The position numbers and the translations under genes were made by a program. 64,000 nt of DNA from Novosphingopyxis baekryungensis DSM 16222 (GTDB taxonomy: Bacteria > Pseudomonadota > Alphaproteobacteria > Sphingomonadales > Sphingomonadaceae), in the NCBI RefSeq assembly GCF_000420305.1, contig NZ_ATUR01000005.1, positions 5,001-69,000 on the forward strand, in the 5' to 3' direction. The notes below the pieces were generated by a model. It did no database searches. It was not told the origin of the DNA and saw only the letters and a list, made by a program, of their open reading frames with translations. Of this stretch, positions 48,354-56,505 are shown in pieces (the stretch's first letter is position 1; every line of letters starts with the position of its first letter).

Positions 48354-49694
48354 ATGAACGCATCAAAGCTTATCTGCATGAGCGCCGCCCTCGGGCTGAT
48401 GGCGCCGGCTGGCACGAGCGCGCAGACTGTCCAGGAACAGCCGCTCCCCAATGTTGGCCTCGATCTGCCCGATGGGCTTACCCTGTTCGGCAATGACGAT
48501 CCCAATGTTCGCCGCGCCACCGCTGTGGTGAACGGATCGATCATCACTGGCACCGATGTGGACCAGCGCATGGCGCTGATCCTGACGGCCAATGGCGGCC
48601 AGGTACCGGAAGCGGAGCGCAACCGCCTGCGCCTGCAGGTGCTGCGCAACCTGATCGACGAGACGCTTCAGATTCAGGAAGCCGCAGCCAATGACATCTC
48701 GATCTCGTCGGACGAGATCGCGCAGACCTATGGCCGCGTGGCGCAGCAAAATGGTCAGGGCAGCGCCGTGGCGTTCGACCAGTATCTGCGCTCGATCGGA
48801 TCGGCGCCGGCCTCGCTGCATCGCCAGATTCAGGCGGAACTGGCCTGGAGCCGGCTTCTGCGCCGCAACGTCTCCCCGTTCATCAATGTCAGCGATGACG
48901 AAGTGCAGTCGATCATCGACCGGCTGAATGAAAGCCGGGGCACGACCGAATATCGGCTCGGTGAAATCTATCTTGCCGCCACGCCGGAAAATGAGGCGCA
49001 GGTGGTGCAGCAGGCGCAGAATATCGTGAAGCAGATCAGCGAAGGCGGCAGCTTCGTCGCCTATGCGCGGCAGTTTTCCGAAGCGTCCACGGCAGCGGTC
49101 GGCGGCGATCTCGGCTGGGTGCGCCCCGCCCAGTTGCCGACCTCGCTTGCGGAAGCCGCGCAGCAGATGCAGGCCAACCAGCTGGTCGGCCCCATTCCCT
49201 CGCCCGGCGGCATGTCGATCCTCTATCTGATCGACAAGCGGCAGATCCTGACCGCCGATCCGCGCGACGCACAGCTCAGCCTGAAACAGATTTCGATCAA
49301 GTTCCCCGCCGGCGCCTCGCAGGCCGCCGCGCAGCCGATCCTCGATCGCTTCGCGCAGGCCACGCAGGAGATTCAGGGCTGCGGCAATGCCGATGAGGTG
49401 GCGGCCACGCTGAACGCCGATGTCGTCAACCGCGATGGCGTGCGCCTGGGCGATCTGCCCGGCCCGTTGCAGGAAACGATGTCGCAGCTGCAGATCGGTC
49501 GCTCCACGCCGCCCTATGGCGCGCTGGATGAAGGCGTGCGCGTGTTCGTTCTGTGCGGCCGCGACGATCCCAAGACCGGTGCCGAACCGTCGTTCGACCA
49601 GATCCAGAACCGGCTCGAAGAAGATCGCGTCTCCCGCCGCGCGCAGATTTACCTGCGCGATCTGCGGCGCGATGCCATCATCGATTATAACTGA
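48354..49694 (+). CDS. surA: periplasmic chaperone and peptidyl-prolyl isomerase SurA
   Basis: A 446-residue exported protein with a signal peptide (about 1-24). The SurA N-terminal chaperone region (about 50-190, AVVNGSIITGTDVDQRMALILTANGG) is followed by a parvulin-type PPIase domain (about 200-305; the tail FSEASTAAVGGDLGWV is characteristic) and a second, degenerate parvulin region. SurA escorts outer-membrane proteins, LptD among them, to the Bam complex. It lies 125 bases after lptD and leads to pdxA. Confidence 0.92.
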   Translation: MNASKLICMSAALGLMAPAGTSAQTVQEQPLPNVGLDLPDGLTLFGNDDPNVRRATAVVNGSIITGTDVDQRMALILTANGGQVPEAERNRLRLQVLRNLIDETLQIQEAAANDISISSDEIAQTYGRVAQQNGQGSAVAFDQYLRSIGSAPASLHRQIQAELAWSRLLRRNVSPFINVSDDEVQSIIDRLNESRGTTEYRLGEIYLAATPENEAQVVQQAQNIVKQISEGGSFVAYARQFSEASTAAVGGDLGWVRPAQLPTSLAEAAQQMQANQLVGPIPSPGGMSILYLIDKRQILTADPRDAQLSLKQISIKFPAGASQAAAQPILDRFAQATQEIQGCGNADEVAATLNADVVNRDGVRLGDLPGPLQETMSQLQIGRSTPPYGALDEGVRVFVLCGRDDPKTGAEPSFDQIQNRLEEDRVSRRAQIYLRDLRRDAIIDYN

Positions 49695-49708
49695 TCCCGG
49701 AATGCCCG

Positions 49709-50722
49709 ATGCCTGATCAACAGCCGATCGCCCCCTTCGCGGTTTCGACCGGCGATCCTGCGGGCATCGGTCCGGAAATCATCTGCAAAAGTTGGGAGGC
49801 CCGCGAGCGCGCGGGCCTTTCTCCGTTTTTCGCGGTAGGCGATGCCAGCGCTCTGGCCGCGCAATGGGACGGGCCGATCCGGCAGATCGACGATCCGGCC
49901 AAGGCCGTGGATCTTTTCGACGAGGCGCTGCCGGTCATGCAGGTGCTCGAATGCGGTCCGGTTACCCCGGGCCAGCCCAACGCCGATGGCGCGCAATGCG
50001 CCTATCAGTCGCTGGAGGCGGCGGTGGGCCTGGCGCGCAGCGGCAATGCCGGCGCGGTCGTCACCGGCCCCGTCTCCAAGGCCCAGCTTTATGCCGTGGG
50101 TTTCACCCATCCCGGCCAGACCGAATTCATTGCCGAACGCTGCGGCGTGGGACGCCATAATGCGATCATGATGCTGGCCGGGCCGGATCTGCGCGTGGTG
50201 CCGATGACCACCCATATCGCGTTGCGGGATGTGCCCGCAGCTTTGTCGATCAAGCTGATCATCGACCGGGTGCACGCCACGGCGCGGGGGCTGACCCGCA
50301 ATTTCGGCATCGAACATCCGCGCATCGCGCTGGCGGGGCTCAACCCCCATGCCGGGGAGGGCGGAAAGATGGGCCGGGAAGAAGAGGAATTCTTCATACC
50401 CGCGGTGCAGCAATTGCTGGCCGATGGCTGCAACGTCACCGGCCCGCTGCCTGCCGACACCATGTTCCACGCCGCCGCCCGCGCAGAATATGACGCGGCC
50501 GTCTGCGCCTATCATGATCAGGCGCTGGTGCCGTTGAAGACGCTATATTTCGATGAAGCGGTGAACCTTACGCTTGGCCTGCCGATCGTGCGGACCTCGC
50601 CCGACCATGGCACGGCGTTCGCCATTGCCGGCAAGGGCATTGCCCGCCCTCAATCGATGATCGCGGCCATTCGCATGGCTGGCGAAGTGGTGGCCAATCG
50701 CCGGCGAGAGGAAGCGGCATAG
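49709..50722 (+). CDS. pdxA: 4-hydroxythreonine-4-phosphate dehydrogenase
   Basis: A 337-residue NAD-dependent oxidoreductase of vitamin B6 (pyridoxal phosphate) synthesis. The N-terminus [15 protein letters not shown] (about 11-25), the motif [19 protein letters not shown] (about 115-133) and the metal-binding histidines (in MTTHIAL and CAYHDQAL) are typical. The start is 14 bases after the surA stop; an ATG seven bases earlier is an alternative. The stop codon TAG overlaps the likely rsmA start ATA. Confidence 0.95.
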   Translation: MPDQQPIAPFAVSTGDPAGIGPEIICKSWEARERAGLSPFFAVGDASALAAQWDGPIRQIDDPAKAVDLFDEALPVMQVLECGPVTPGQPNADGAQCAYQSLEAAVGLARSGNAGAVVTGPVSKAQLYAVGFTHPGQTEFIAERCGVGRHNAIMMLAGPDLRVVPMTTHIALRDVPAALSIKLIIDRVHATARGLTRNFGIEHPRIALAGLNPHAGEGGKMGREEEEFFIPAVQQLLADGCNVTGPLPADTMFHAAARAEYDAAVCAYHDQALVPLKTLYFDEAVNLTLGLPIVRTSPDHGTAFAIAGKGIARPQSMIAAIRMAGEVVANRRREEAA

Positions 50723-51555
50723 CCACGCCCGCCCCCCAAAATCCCGCGCTACCCCCGCTGCGTGAGGTGATTGCCGCGCATGGGCTCAGCGCGTCCAAGG
50801 CGCTGGGCCAGAATTTCCTGTTCGACGAGCAGCTGCTCGACCGGATTGCGGCGGTGCCGGGCGATCTGGACGGCGCGCGCGTCTATGAAGTCGGCCCCGG
50901 CCCCGGCGGCCTCACCCGTGCCTTGCTGCGCGCAGGGGCCGAGGTGAGCGTGATCGAGCGCGACGCCCGCTGCCTGCCCGCGCTGGCCGAGATAGCCGAA
51001 GCCTATTCCGGCAAGCTGCACGTGCAGGAGGGCGATGCGCTGGCCCAGCCGCCGCCATGCCCGGCGCCTTATCATATCGTCTCCAACCTGCCCTATAATG
51101 TCGGCACCGCGCTGTTGGTCCGCTGGCTGAGCGGGGAAAGCTGGCCGCCGGACTGGCGCTCGTGCACGCTGATGTTCCAGAAGGAAGTGGCAGACCGAAT
51201 CGTCGCCGCGCCCGGCACCGGGCATTATGGCCGCCTCTCCGTTCTTGCGCAGTGGCGCAGCACGGCGAAGCTTGCGATGAAGGTCCACCGCAGCGCCTTC
51301 ACGCCGCCGCCCAAGGTGATGAGCGCCGTCGTGCATCTGGTGCCCACGGCCATGCCCGATGGCGTGCAGTTCGCCCAGCTCGAACGCCTCACCGCCGCCG
51401 CCTTCGGCCAGCGCCGCAAGATGCTGCGCCAGAGCCTGAAAGGCTTGCCCGGCGCGCTCGATGCGCTGACCGCCAGCGGTATCGACCCAACGCGGCGGGC
51501 GGAAACGCTGAGCGTGGAAGAGTTCGTCGGCCTGGCGCGGATCCTGTCGCACTAA
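50719..51555 (+). CDS. rsmA: 16S rRNA dimethyladenosine transferase RsmA (KsgA), probable ATA start
   Basis: A 278-residue enzyme that dimethylates two adenosines (A1518, A1519) near the 3' end of 16S rRNA. The SAM motif GPGPGGLT and NLPYNVGT are clear. The first classical start in frame is a GTG at 50767, but it cuts into the conserved opening [21 protein letters not shown]. The reading from ATA at 50719 ([16 protein letters not shown]) restores a normal family N-terminus, overlaps the pdxA stop as ATAG, and has AGAGGA six bases upstream. I therefore annotate 50719, with 50767 as the alternative. Confidence 0.85.
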   Translation: MATPAPQNPALPPLREVIAAHGLSASKALGQNFLFDEQLLDRIAAVPGDLDGARVYEVGPGPGGLTRALLRAGAEVSVIERDARCLPALAEIAEAYSGKLHVQEGDALAQPPPCPAPYHIVSNLPYNVGTALLVRWLSGESWPPDWRSCTLMFQKEVADRIVAAPGTGHYGRLSVLAQWRSTAKLAMKVHRSAFTPPPKVMSAVVHLVPTAMPDGVQFAQLERLTAAAFGQRRKMLRQSLKGLPGALDALTASGIDPTRRAETLSVEEFVGLARILSH

Positions 51556-51645
51556 ACCATCGCTCAAGGGACGAATTCGGGCGGCGCGCCATGGCATGCA
51601 GGACAGGCTCTGGTCTCTCACCGCTGCCCGCGCTATCCCGTTCCC

Positions 51646-52851
51646 ATGACAGCACTGAACAGCACCGAACAATCCGTCCTCGACCAGATCGAGCAGGCCC
51701 CCATGCTCGATCGCACGATGGCCTGGGCCAAGATCAATAGCGGCACCAAGAATCTTCAGGGGCTGGCCGCCATGGCGCAGCAGCTGGGCGATGCCTTTTC
51801 CGCGCTGCCGGGCGAGGTCGAGCTGGTGCAGCCCGATCCGGTCGAGACGATGGAGCCGGACGGCACCATCCAGCAACTCAATCGCGGCCGGCATCTGGTC
51901 ACGACCGTGCGGCCGGGTGCGCCGGTGCAACTGCTGTTCACCGGCCATATGGACACGGTGTTTCCCGCCGAGAGCGACTTTCAAGAGCTGCACTGGCGCG
52001 AGGACAATATCCTCAACGGCCCCGGCGTGGCGGACATGAAGGGCGGCATCGCCGTCATGCTCCACGCCCTGATGGCGGTGGAATCGAGCGCGGCGAAAGA
52101 CCGCATCGGTTATCAGATCATGATCAACAGCGATGAGGAGGTCGGCTCCGGCTCCTCCGCCGCGTTGATCGCGCGGCTGGCGCAGGGCAAGACCGCCGCG
52201 CTGACCTATGAACCCGCGCTGCCGGACGGCACGCTGGCGGGCGCGCGGGGCGGCAGCGGCAACTATTCGATAAAGATTGGCGGGCGCAACGCGCATGCCG
52301 GGCGCAACCCGCGTGACGGGCGCAACGCCATCGTCGCCGCGGCCGATCTGGCGCTGCGTCTGAAAGCGCTGATGCGCGACGGGCTGTCGGTGAACCCGGC
52401 CAAGATCGACGGTGGCGGCGCCAATAATGTGGTGCCCGATCACGCCATATTGCGCATCAATTTCCGCCCCGAACATCCACGCGATCAGCAGGAGGCGGAA
52501 GAAGCGCTGGAGCGCGCCTGTGCCGCCATCGCGCTGGAACATGAGGTGACGGTGCAGCCGCATGGCGGCTTTGGCAGACCGCCCAAGCCGCTGTCCGAGG
52601 GGGCCGAAAAGCTGTTCGGGCTGGTGAAGCGCTCCGGCGCGGATCTGGGCCTGGATATCGGCTGGCGCGCCACCGGCGGCGTGTGCGACGGCAACAATAT
52701 CGCCGATTGCGGCATCCCGGTGGTCGACACCATGGGCGTGCGCGGCGACGCCATCCACAGCGCGGACGAAATTCTGATCGTCGACAGCCTGGCAGAGCGG
52801 GCGCGTCTGTCCGCGCTCACCGTGCTGCGCCTGGCAGAGGGAGCCCTGTAA
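51646..52851 (+). CDS. M20 family metallohydrolase (carboxypeptidase-like), coupled to astAB
   Basis: A 401-residue zinc amidohydrolase. Metal ligands are in GHMDTVFP (about 101-108), the GPGVADMKGG block (about 125-134) and NSDEEVGSG (about 162-170); the dimerisation domain is in the middle; RATGGVCDGNN and HSADEI close it. Its TAA overlaps the astA ATG (TAATG), so it is part of the arginine succinyltransferase operon. Succinylglutamate desuccinylase (AstE) is normally a different family (M14-like), and no astE is seen here, so this M20 enzyme could do that last step; this is inference. Otherwise it might be a general acyl-amino-acid hydrolase. Confidence 0.88.
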   Translation: MTALNSTEQSVLDQIEQAPMLDRTMAWAKINSGTKNLQGLAAMAQQLGDAFSALPGEVELVQPDPVETMEPDGTIQQLNRGRHLVTTVRPGAPVQLLFTGHMDTVFPAESDFQELHWREDNILNGPGVADMKGGIAVMLHALMAVESSAAKDRIGYQIMINSDEEVGSGSSAALIARLAQGKTAALTYEPALPDGTLAGARGGSGNYSIKIGGRNAHAGRNPRDGRNAIVAAADLALRLKALMRDGLSVNPAKIDGGGANNVVPDHAILRINFRPEHPRDQQEAEEALERACAAIALEHEVTVQPHGGFGRPPKPLSEGAEKLFGLVKRSGADLGLDIGWRATGGVCDGNNIADCGIPVVDTMGVRGDAIHSADEILIVDSLAERARLSALTVLRLAEGAL

Positions 52852-53861
52852 TGGCCTATATCGTCCGCGCCGCCCGCCCCAGCGATCTCGATGCGCTGTA
52901 TGAAATGGCCAAATTGACCGGGGGCGGCTTCACCAATCTGCCCGCCGATCGCAAATCGCTCACCGCCAAGCTGGCCCGGTCCGAGGAAGCGTTCACCCGC
53001 GTCGGTCACGAGCTGCAGGACGATCTGTTCGTGCTGGCACTCGAAGAGGTGGAAACGGGCGAAGTGCGCGGCACCTGCCAGCTGTTCGCGCAGGTCGGCC
53101 AGCGCTGGCCGTTTTACAGCTACCGCATCAGCACGCTCAGCCAGCAGAGCGAGGAGCTGAACCGCACCTTCCGTGCCGAAATGCTCAGCCTCGTGACCGA
53201 TCTGGAAGGATCGAGCGAAGTCGGCGGGCTGTTCCTGCACCCCAATCACCGCGCGGGCGGGCTGGGCATGTTGCTGGCGCGCAGCCGCTATTTGTTCATT
53301 CGCCAGCACCGCGCACGGTTCGGCGACCGGATCCTCGCGGAGCTGCGCGGCATTATCGACGAGGCTGGCGGCTCGCCTTTCTGGGACGGGATCGCCGGGC
53401 GTTTCTTCGGCATGAGCTTTCAGGAAGCGGACTATTTCAACGCCACCCATGGCAACCAGTTCATTGCCGATCTGATGCCCAAGCACCCCATCTACACCGC
53501 GATGCTGAGCGAGAGCGCGCGCGCCGTGATCGGCCTGCCCCATCCCAGCGGCCGCGCGGCGATGCGGATGCTGGAGAATGAAGGCTTCGCCTATGACGGC
53601 TATGTCGATATTTTCGATGGCGGCCCCAGCATGGTAGCCCGCACCGATCAGGTGACCACCGTGCGCGATGCCGAGGATGCACCGATGGCGGGGATCACCG
53701 AAAGCGGGGAAAAGGCGCTGGTGGCCACCGGCCGCCTGTCCGATTGGCGCTGCGGCTATGCCAAGGCCATGCGCAGCGATGACGGCGTGCTGATCGACGC
53801 GGATGCGGCCAAGCGGCTGAACCTGTCCGAAGGCCATGATGTCAGCTGGATCGCACGCTGA
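52851..53861 (+). CDS. astA: arginine N-succinyltransferase
   Basis: A 336-residue acyltransferase that succinylates arginine from succinyl-CoA, first step of the AST arginine degradation pathway. The GNAT-like opening IVRAARPSDLDALYEMA, the segment SSEVGGLFLHPNHR and FQEADYFNATHGNQFIADLMP are typical of AstA. The ATG at 52851 overlaps the upstream stop and the downstream TGA overlaps the astB ATG (TGATG), so three genes are tightly coupled. Confidence 0.93.
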   Translation: MAYIVRAARPSDLDALYEMAKLTGGGFTNLPADRKSLTAKLARSEEAFTRVGHELQDDLFVLALEEVETGEVRGTCQLFAQVGQRWPFYSYRISTLSQQSEELNRTFRAEMLSLVTDLEGSSEVGGLFLHPNHRAGGLGMLLARSRYLFIRQHRARFGDRILAELRGIIDEAGGSPFWDGIAGRFFGMSFQEADYFNATHGNQFIADLMPKHPIYTAMLSESARAVIGLPHPSGRAAMRMLENEGFAYDGYVDIFDGGPSMVARTDQVTTVRDAEDAPMAGITESGEKALVATGRLSDWRCGYAKAMRSDDGVLIDADAAKRLNLSEGHDVSWIAR

Positions 53862-55147
53862 TGCCCCTGACCGAGATCAATTTCGACGGCCTGATCGGCC
53901 CCAGCCATAATTATGCAGGGCTGAGCCCCGGCAATCTGGCGGCGACCAGCAACAAGGGCGCGGTCGCGCATCCGCGCGCGGCGGCGCTGCAGGGGATCGA
54001 GAAGATGCGCGGCAATCTGCGGCGCGGTCTGCCGCAGGGCTTTCTGCTGCCGCTCGACCGGCCCGATGCACAATGGCTGCACAGCCTGTCCACGGATGTA
54101 TCCACAGCCGAGGATCATCTGCGCGCCGCGGCCTATTCGGCCTCCTCGATGTGGACGGCCAACGCCGCCACCGTTTCGCCCGCGCCCGATACGCCCGATG
54201 GCCGCTGCCACCTCACCGTCGCCAATCTCGTCACCATGGCCCATCGCAGCCATGAATGGCGCGGCACGCTGGCGCAGCTTCGACTGGCCTTCTCGGACGA
54301 AGCGCATTTCGCCGTCCACGGCCCTGTCCCCGCCCCCTTTGGCGATGAAGGCGCGGCCAATCATATGCGCATGGCCGCCAGCCATGACGCGCCAGGCATC
54401 GAGCTGTTCGTCTATGGCCGCGCGGGCGGCGGCTTTCCCGCGCGCCAGCATATCGAGGCGAGCAAGGCGGTGGCGCGCGGCCACGGGCTGGACCCTGAGC
54501 GCACCATCTTCATCGAACAGGCGGAAGCCGCCATCGCGGCGGGCGCGTTTCACAACGACGTGGTCGCCGTGGCGAACGAGCAGGTGCTGTTCACGCATGA
54601 GCTGGCCTTTGCCGATCCCGACGCGACCTATGCCGAAATCCGCGCCAAATTTCCGGCCGCCGAGATCATTATCGTGCCCGCCGCCAGCGTCAGCCTGGCC
54701 GACGCCATTTCGAGCTATCTGTTCAACGCGCAGCTGGTCACCTTGCCAAATGAGGGCGGGCCGGATGAGGGCGGGCCGGGCGGCGCGGGGATGGCGCTGA
54801 TCGTGCCGCTGGAGGCGACCGAAACGCCCAGCGTGCAAGCCTATCTGACCGAGCTTACGGCGGGCAACGGCCCGATCCGGCAGATCGTGCCCGTCGATGT
54901 GCGCCAGTCCATGGCCAATGGCGGCGGCCCCGCCTGCCTGCGCCTGCGCGTGGTGGCGGATCCGGCCACGGTCGATCAGCGCTTCATCGCGGACGAGGCC
55001 AAGCTGGACCGCATCGCGGCGGTGGTATCGGAATATTGGCCGGAAGACATCGCGCCGGGCCAATTGGCCGATCCGGCATTGGCCGATCAGGTCCGCGCCG
55101 CACGCGCCGCCTTGCTAGGCGCGCTGGAACTGCGCGAGCTGGAATGA
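53861..55147 (+). CDS. astB: N-succinylarginine dihydrolase
   Basis: A 428-residue amidinotransferase-fold enzyme releasing two ammonia and CO2 from N-succinylarginine. The opening EINFDGLIGPSHNYAGLSPGN and the catalytic Cys in MANGGGPACLRLRVV (about 363) are typical; FHNDVVAVANEQVL carries the catalytic His. A short Gly/Pro/Glu insertion (EGGPDEGGPGGAG, about 295-307) made of an imperfect duplication is unusual. The remaining steps astC and astD are not in the window. The operon appears to end here. Confidence 0.93.
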   Translation: MPLTEINFDGLIGPSHNYAGLSPGNLAATSNKGAVAHPRAAALQGIEKMRGNLRRGLPQGFLLPLDRPDAQWLHSLSTDVSTAEDHLRAAAYSASSMWTANAATVSPAPDTPDGRCHLTVANLVTMAHRSHEWRGTLAQLRLAFSDEAHFAVHGPVPAPFGDEGAANHMRMAASHDAPGIELFVYGRAGGGFPARQHIEASKAVARGHGLDPERTIFIEQAEAAIAAGAFHNDVVAVANEQVLFTHELAFADPDATYAEIRAKFPAAEIIIVPAASVSLADAISSYLFNAQLVTLPNEGGPDEGGPGGAGMALIVPLEATETPSVQAYLTELTAGNGPIRQIVPVDVRQSMANGGGPACLRLRVVADPATVDQRFIADEAKLDRIAAVVSEYWPEDIAPGQLADPALADQVRAARAALLGALELRELE

Positions 55148-55171
55148 CCACAGCGCGCCTGCTGGGAAGAT

Positions 55172-55190
55172 ATGGTTAAAGCGTCGGTAA
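55172..55190 (-). promoter_or_regulatory. CtrA-like site upstream of the 78-residue membrane protein
   Basis: On the minus strand TTAC-CGACGCT-TTAACCAT is close to the CtrA consensus TTAA-N7-TTAACC, with one mismatch in the first half. It lies about 80 bases before the gene at 55269. CtrA regulation is inferred from the motif alone. Confidence 0.35.
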
Positions 55191-55240
55191 TCTTTACAGG
55201 GGGAATCGATCGGCTGCGTAACGAAGCCGGAAATCCGCCC

Positions 55241-55258
55241 TTGGCATGATGGTTGCTT
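55241..55258 (+). promoter_or_regulatory. sigma54-like promoter element
   Basis: TTGGCATGATGGTTGCTT has GG and GC separated by ten bases and matches the sigma54 consensus TGGCACG-N4-TTGC except for one base. The expected start of transcription, about 12 bases after the GC, is at or one base before the ATG at 55269, so the transcript would be nearly leaderless. Chance occurrence is possible. Confidence 0.4.
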
Positions 55259-55268
55259 AAACGTTAAC

Positions 55269-55505
55269 ATGTCCGTGCTGCACAAATTTCTCCGCCTTTT
55301 CATCGTCAGAACACGCGCGGAGGTGTTTCTCATCACCTTTGGCCTGGCACTGGGCGCAACGCAGCGCGGCGCGACCTATGTGACGACCTATCCCGGCTGG
55401 CTCGGCTGGCTGATGTTCGGCTGCTGCTGCCTCGCCGTGTTCATGGCCGGTGCCAAGATGCTGCAGGCCGTCGATCTGGAACGCACGCTCGAACAATATG
55501 AATAA
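55269..55505 (+). CDS. small membrane protein, 78 residues, possibly leaderless
   Basis: A protein with two predicted membrane helices (about 18-30 and 42-62, the latter WLGWLMFGCCCLAVFMAGA with three adjacent cysteines) and a C-terminal acidic segment. I do not recognise a domain. No ribosome binding site is visible before the ATG; instead, a sigma54-like promoter and a CtrA-like motif lie just upstream. It ends just before the convergent gene at 55524-55883. Confidence 0.65.
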   Translation: MSVLHKFLRLFIVRTRAEVFLITFGLALGATQRGATYVTTYPGWLGWLMFGCCCLAVFMAGAKMLQAVDLERTLEQYE

Positions 55506-55523
55506 GCCGAACGTAGCGGCGGT

Positions 55524-55883
55524 TTAGGCGGGCATGTCCTCTGCCCGGTCGGGCGCGCGCGGCGGCTCCGACCGGTGATCGCGCAAACGCCGGATCCTTA
55601 GGCCGATCATCAGCACGAACGGCCAGAACAGCGTGTTCAGCACGTCCAGACTGGTGTCCATCACCCGCCAGCTGCCGAAGCTCAGCCGGTCCATGATTTC
55701 GTTGAACAGTTCCGCCACGCACACGATCAGGAAGGGAATGGGCGTGGCCAGCGACTTGCCGGTGATCAATCGCGCCAGCAGCAGCACCGCCATGCCGGCA
55801 TGGACATGCAGCAGCGAATCGGACGCGCCGGTGCCGTCGCCGATCGCAAGGATGATGTCATGATAGCGCTGCGCGAGATTCAT
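55524..55883 (-). CDS. putative membrane protein, 119 residues
   Basis: A protein with an amphipathic N-terminus and two or three hydrophobic stretches (about 28-44, 48-66 and 83-102), a charged Arg-rich C-terminus and no recognisable family. The ATG at 55883 was chosen because the longer frame upstream overlaps the tmRNA region and has no protein-like composition. The segment LLHVHAGMAVLLLARLI... suggests a compact inner-membrane protein (VanZ-like folds look similar, but I cannot confirm). Confidence 0.55.
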   Translation of the reverse strand: MNLAQRYHDIILAIGDGTGASDSLLHVHAGMAVLLLARLITGKSLATPIPFLIVCVAELFNEIMDRLSFGSWRVMDTSLDVLNTLFWPFVLMIGLRIRRLRDHRSEPPRAPDRAEDMPA

Positions 55884-56095
55884 GAGCAAAGCCGATCGAA
55901 AAAGTGGATGACGATGCCTCCCGTGAAGCGTCGCCATAACCATCCGGCGCGCGCATGAAAACCGTTTCCGGCCAGCGTCATGCCTGCCCGCAGATGAACA
56001 CCAGCCGACCGCCGGTGGGTGCCCGGATTCGGTTGCTCGGAATAGGAAGAGGCTTTTGCTGCCCGGCGCTGCGTGCGACCGAGCAAAGTGGGGAG
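55884..56095. other. spacer between the small membrane gene and ssrA
   Basis: About 210 bases with no gene that I can support. The first part is the likely promoter region of the gene at 55524-55883 (minus strand). The last part is just downstream of the tmRNA and may hold its processed 3' trailer; a third, diverged TGCTGCCCGG unit lies at 56058-56066. Confidence 0.4.
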
Positions 56096-56147
56096 CTTCT
56101 GTTGCCCGGTGCCCCCCGAACCGCTGTAGTCTTTCTGTTGCCCGGCC
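56096..56147 (-). repeat. tandem GGGCAACAG units after the tmRNA tag
   Basis: On the minus strand, CCGGGCAACAG followed by AAAG or AAGC occurs at 56147-56131 and 56109-56096, 36 bases apart, and a diverged CCGGGCAGCAAAAG at 56066-56054. They lie where tmRNAs have pseudoknots, and are probably parts of pseudoknots in the coding piece or its trailer. Confidence 0.5.
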
Positions 56148-56410
56148 GACCCGGCCGCGTTCTATTAGTGTAATCTTAGCCCGTGAGGGCCTCAATTACG
56201 CTGCAAGAGCAAGTGCTTCGTTATCGTTGGCACTTATGAGTTTTGAGCCTTGAACGGGTTACTCAGCCCGGGCGAAAGCGCTGTCTTTCAACACACGTCG
56301 ATCCTGGTTCGGCCCCATCAGGAACCGCGGTTTCCCGCGGGTTTTGGTGGAGCCGCCGGGTACTGCCCCCGGGTCCGCTGCGCCTATTGCACAGAACAAT
56401 TTATCGCCAT
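56100..56410 (-). ncRNA. ssrA: circularly permuted two-piece tmRNA (SsrA)
   Basis: On the minus strand, the acceptor piece comes first, ending GGCGGCTCCACCA (CCA at 56347-56345), followed by a spacer hairpin (GCGGG...CCGCG), then the start of the coding piece GGGGCCGAACCAGGATCGAC from 56316. The tag frame from 56231 to 56196 reads ANDNEALALAA and a TAA stop. This order is the permuted arrangement known for alphaproteobacteria. A TATATA at 56434-56439 may be the -10 of its promoter. The coding piece 5' end and the CCA are certain; the outer ends (about 56410 and 56100) are approximate. Partner SmpB is encoded near 25.5 kb. Confidence 0.88.
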
Positions 56411-56505
56411 ATCCGGTCGAAACCGGCAAGCCCTATATAGGCGCTGGATTCTGAATGGAAAGTGTCCGTTCGCCCCGCTTGTCATCGGGCAGGGCATCGC
56501 CGCCG

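Noticed and set aside
50749-52758. Long minus-strand frame of 669 residues across rsmA and the M20 gene
   Set aside because: It crosses two well-supported genes on the other strand and has no domain.
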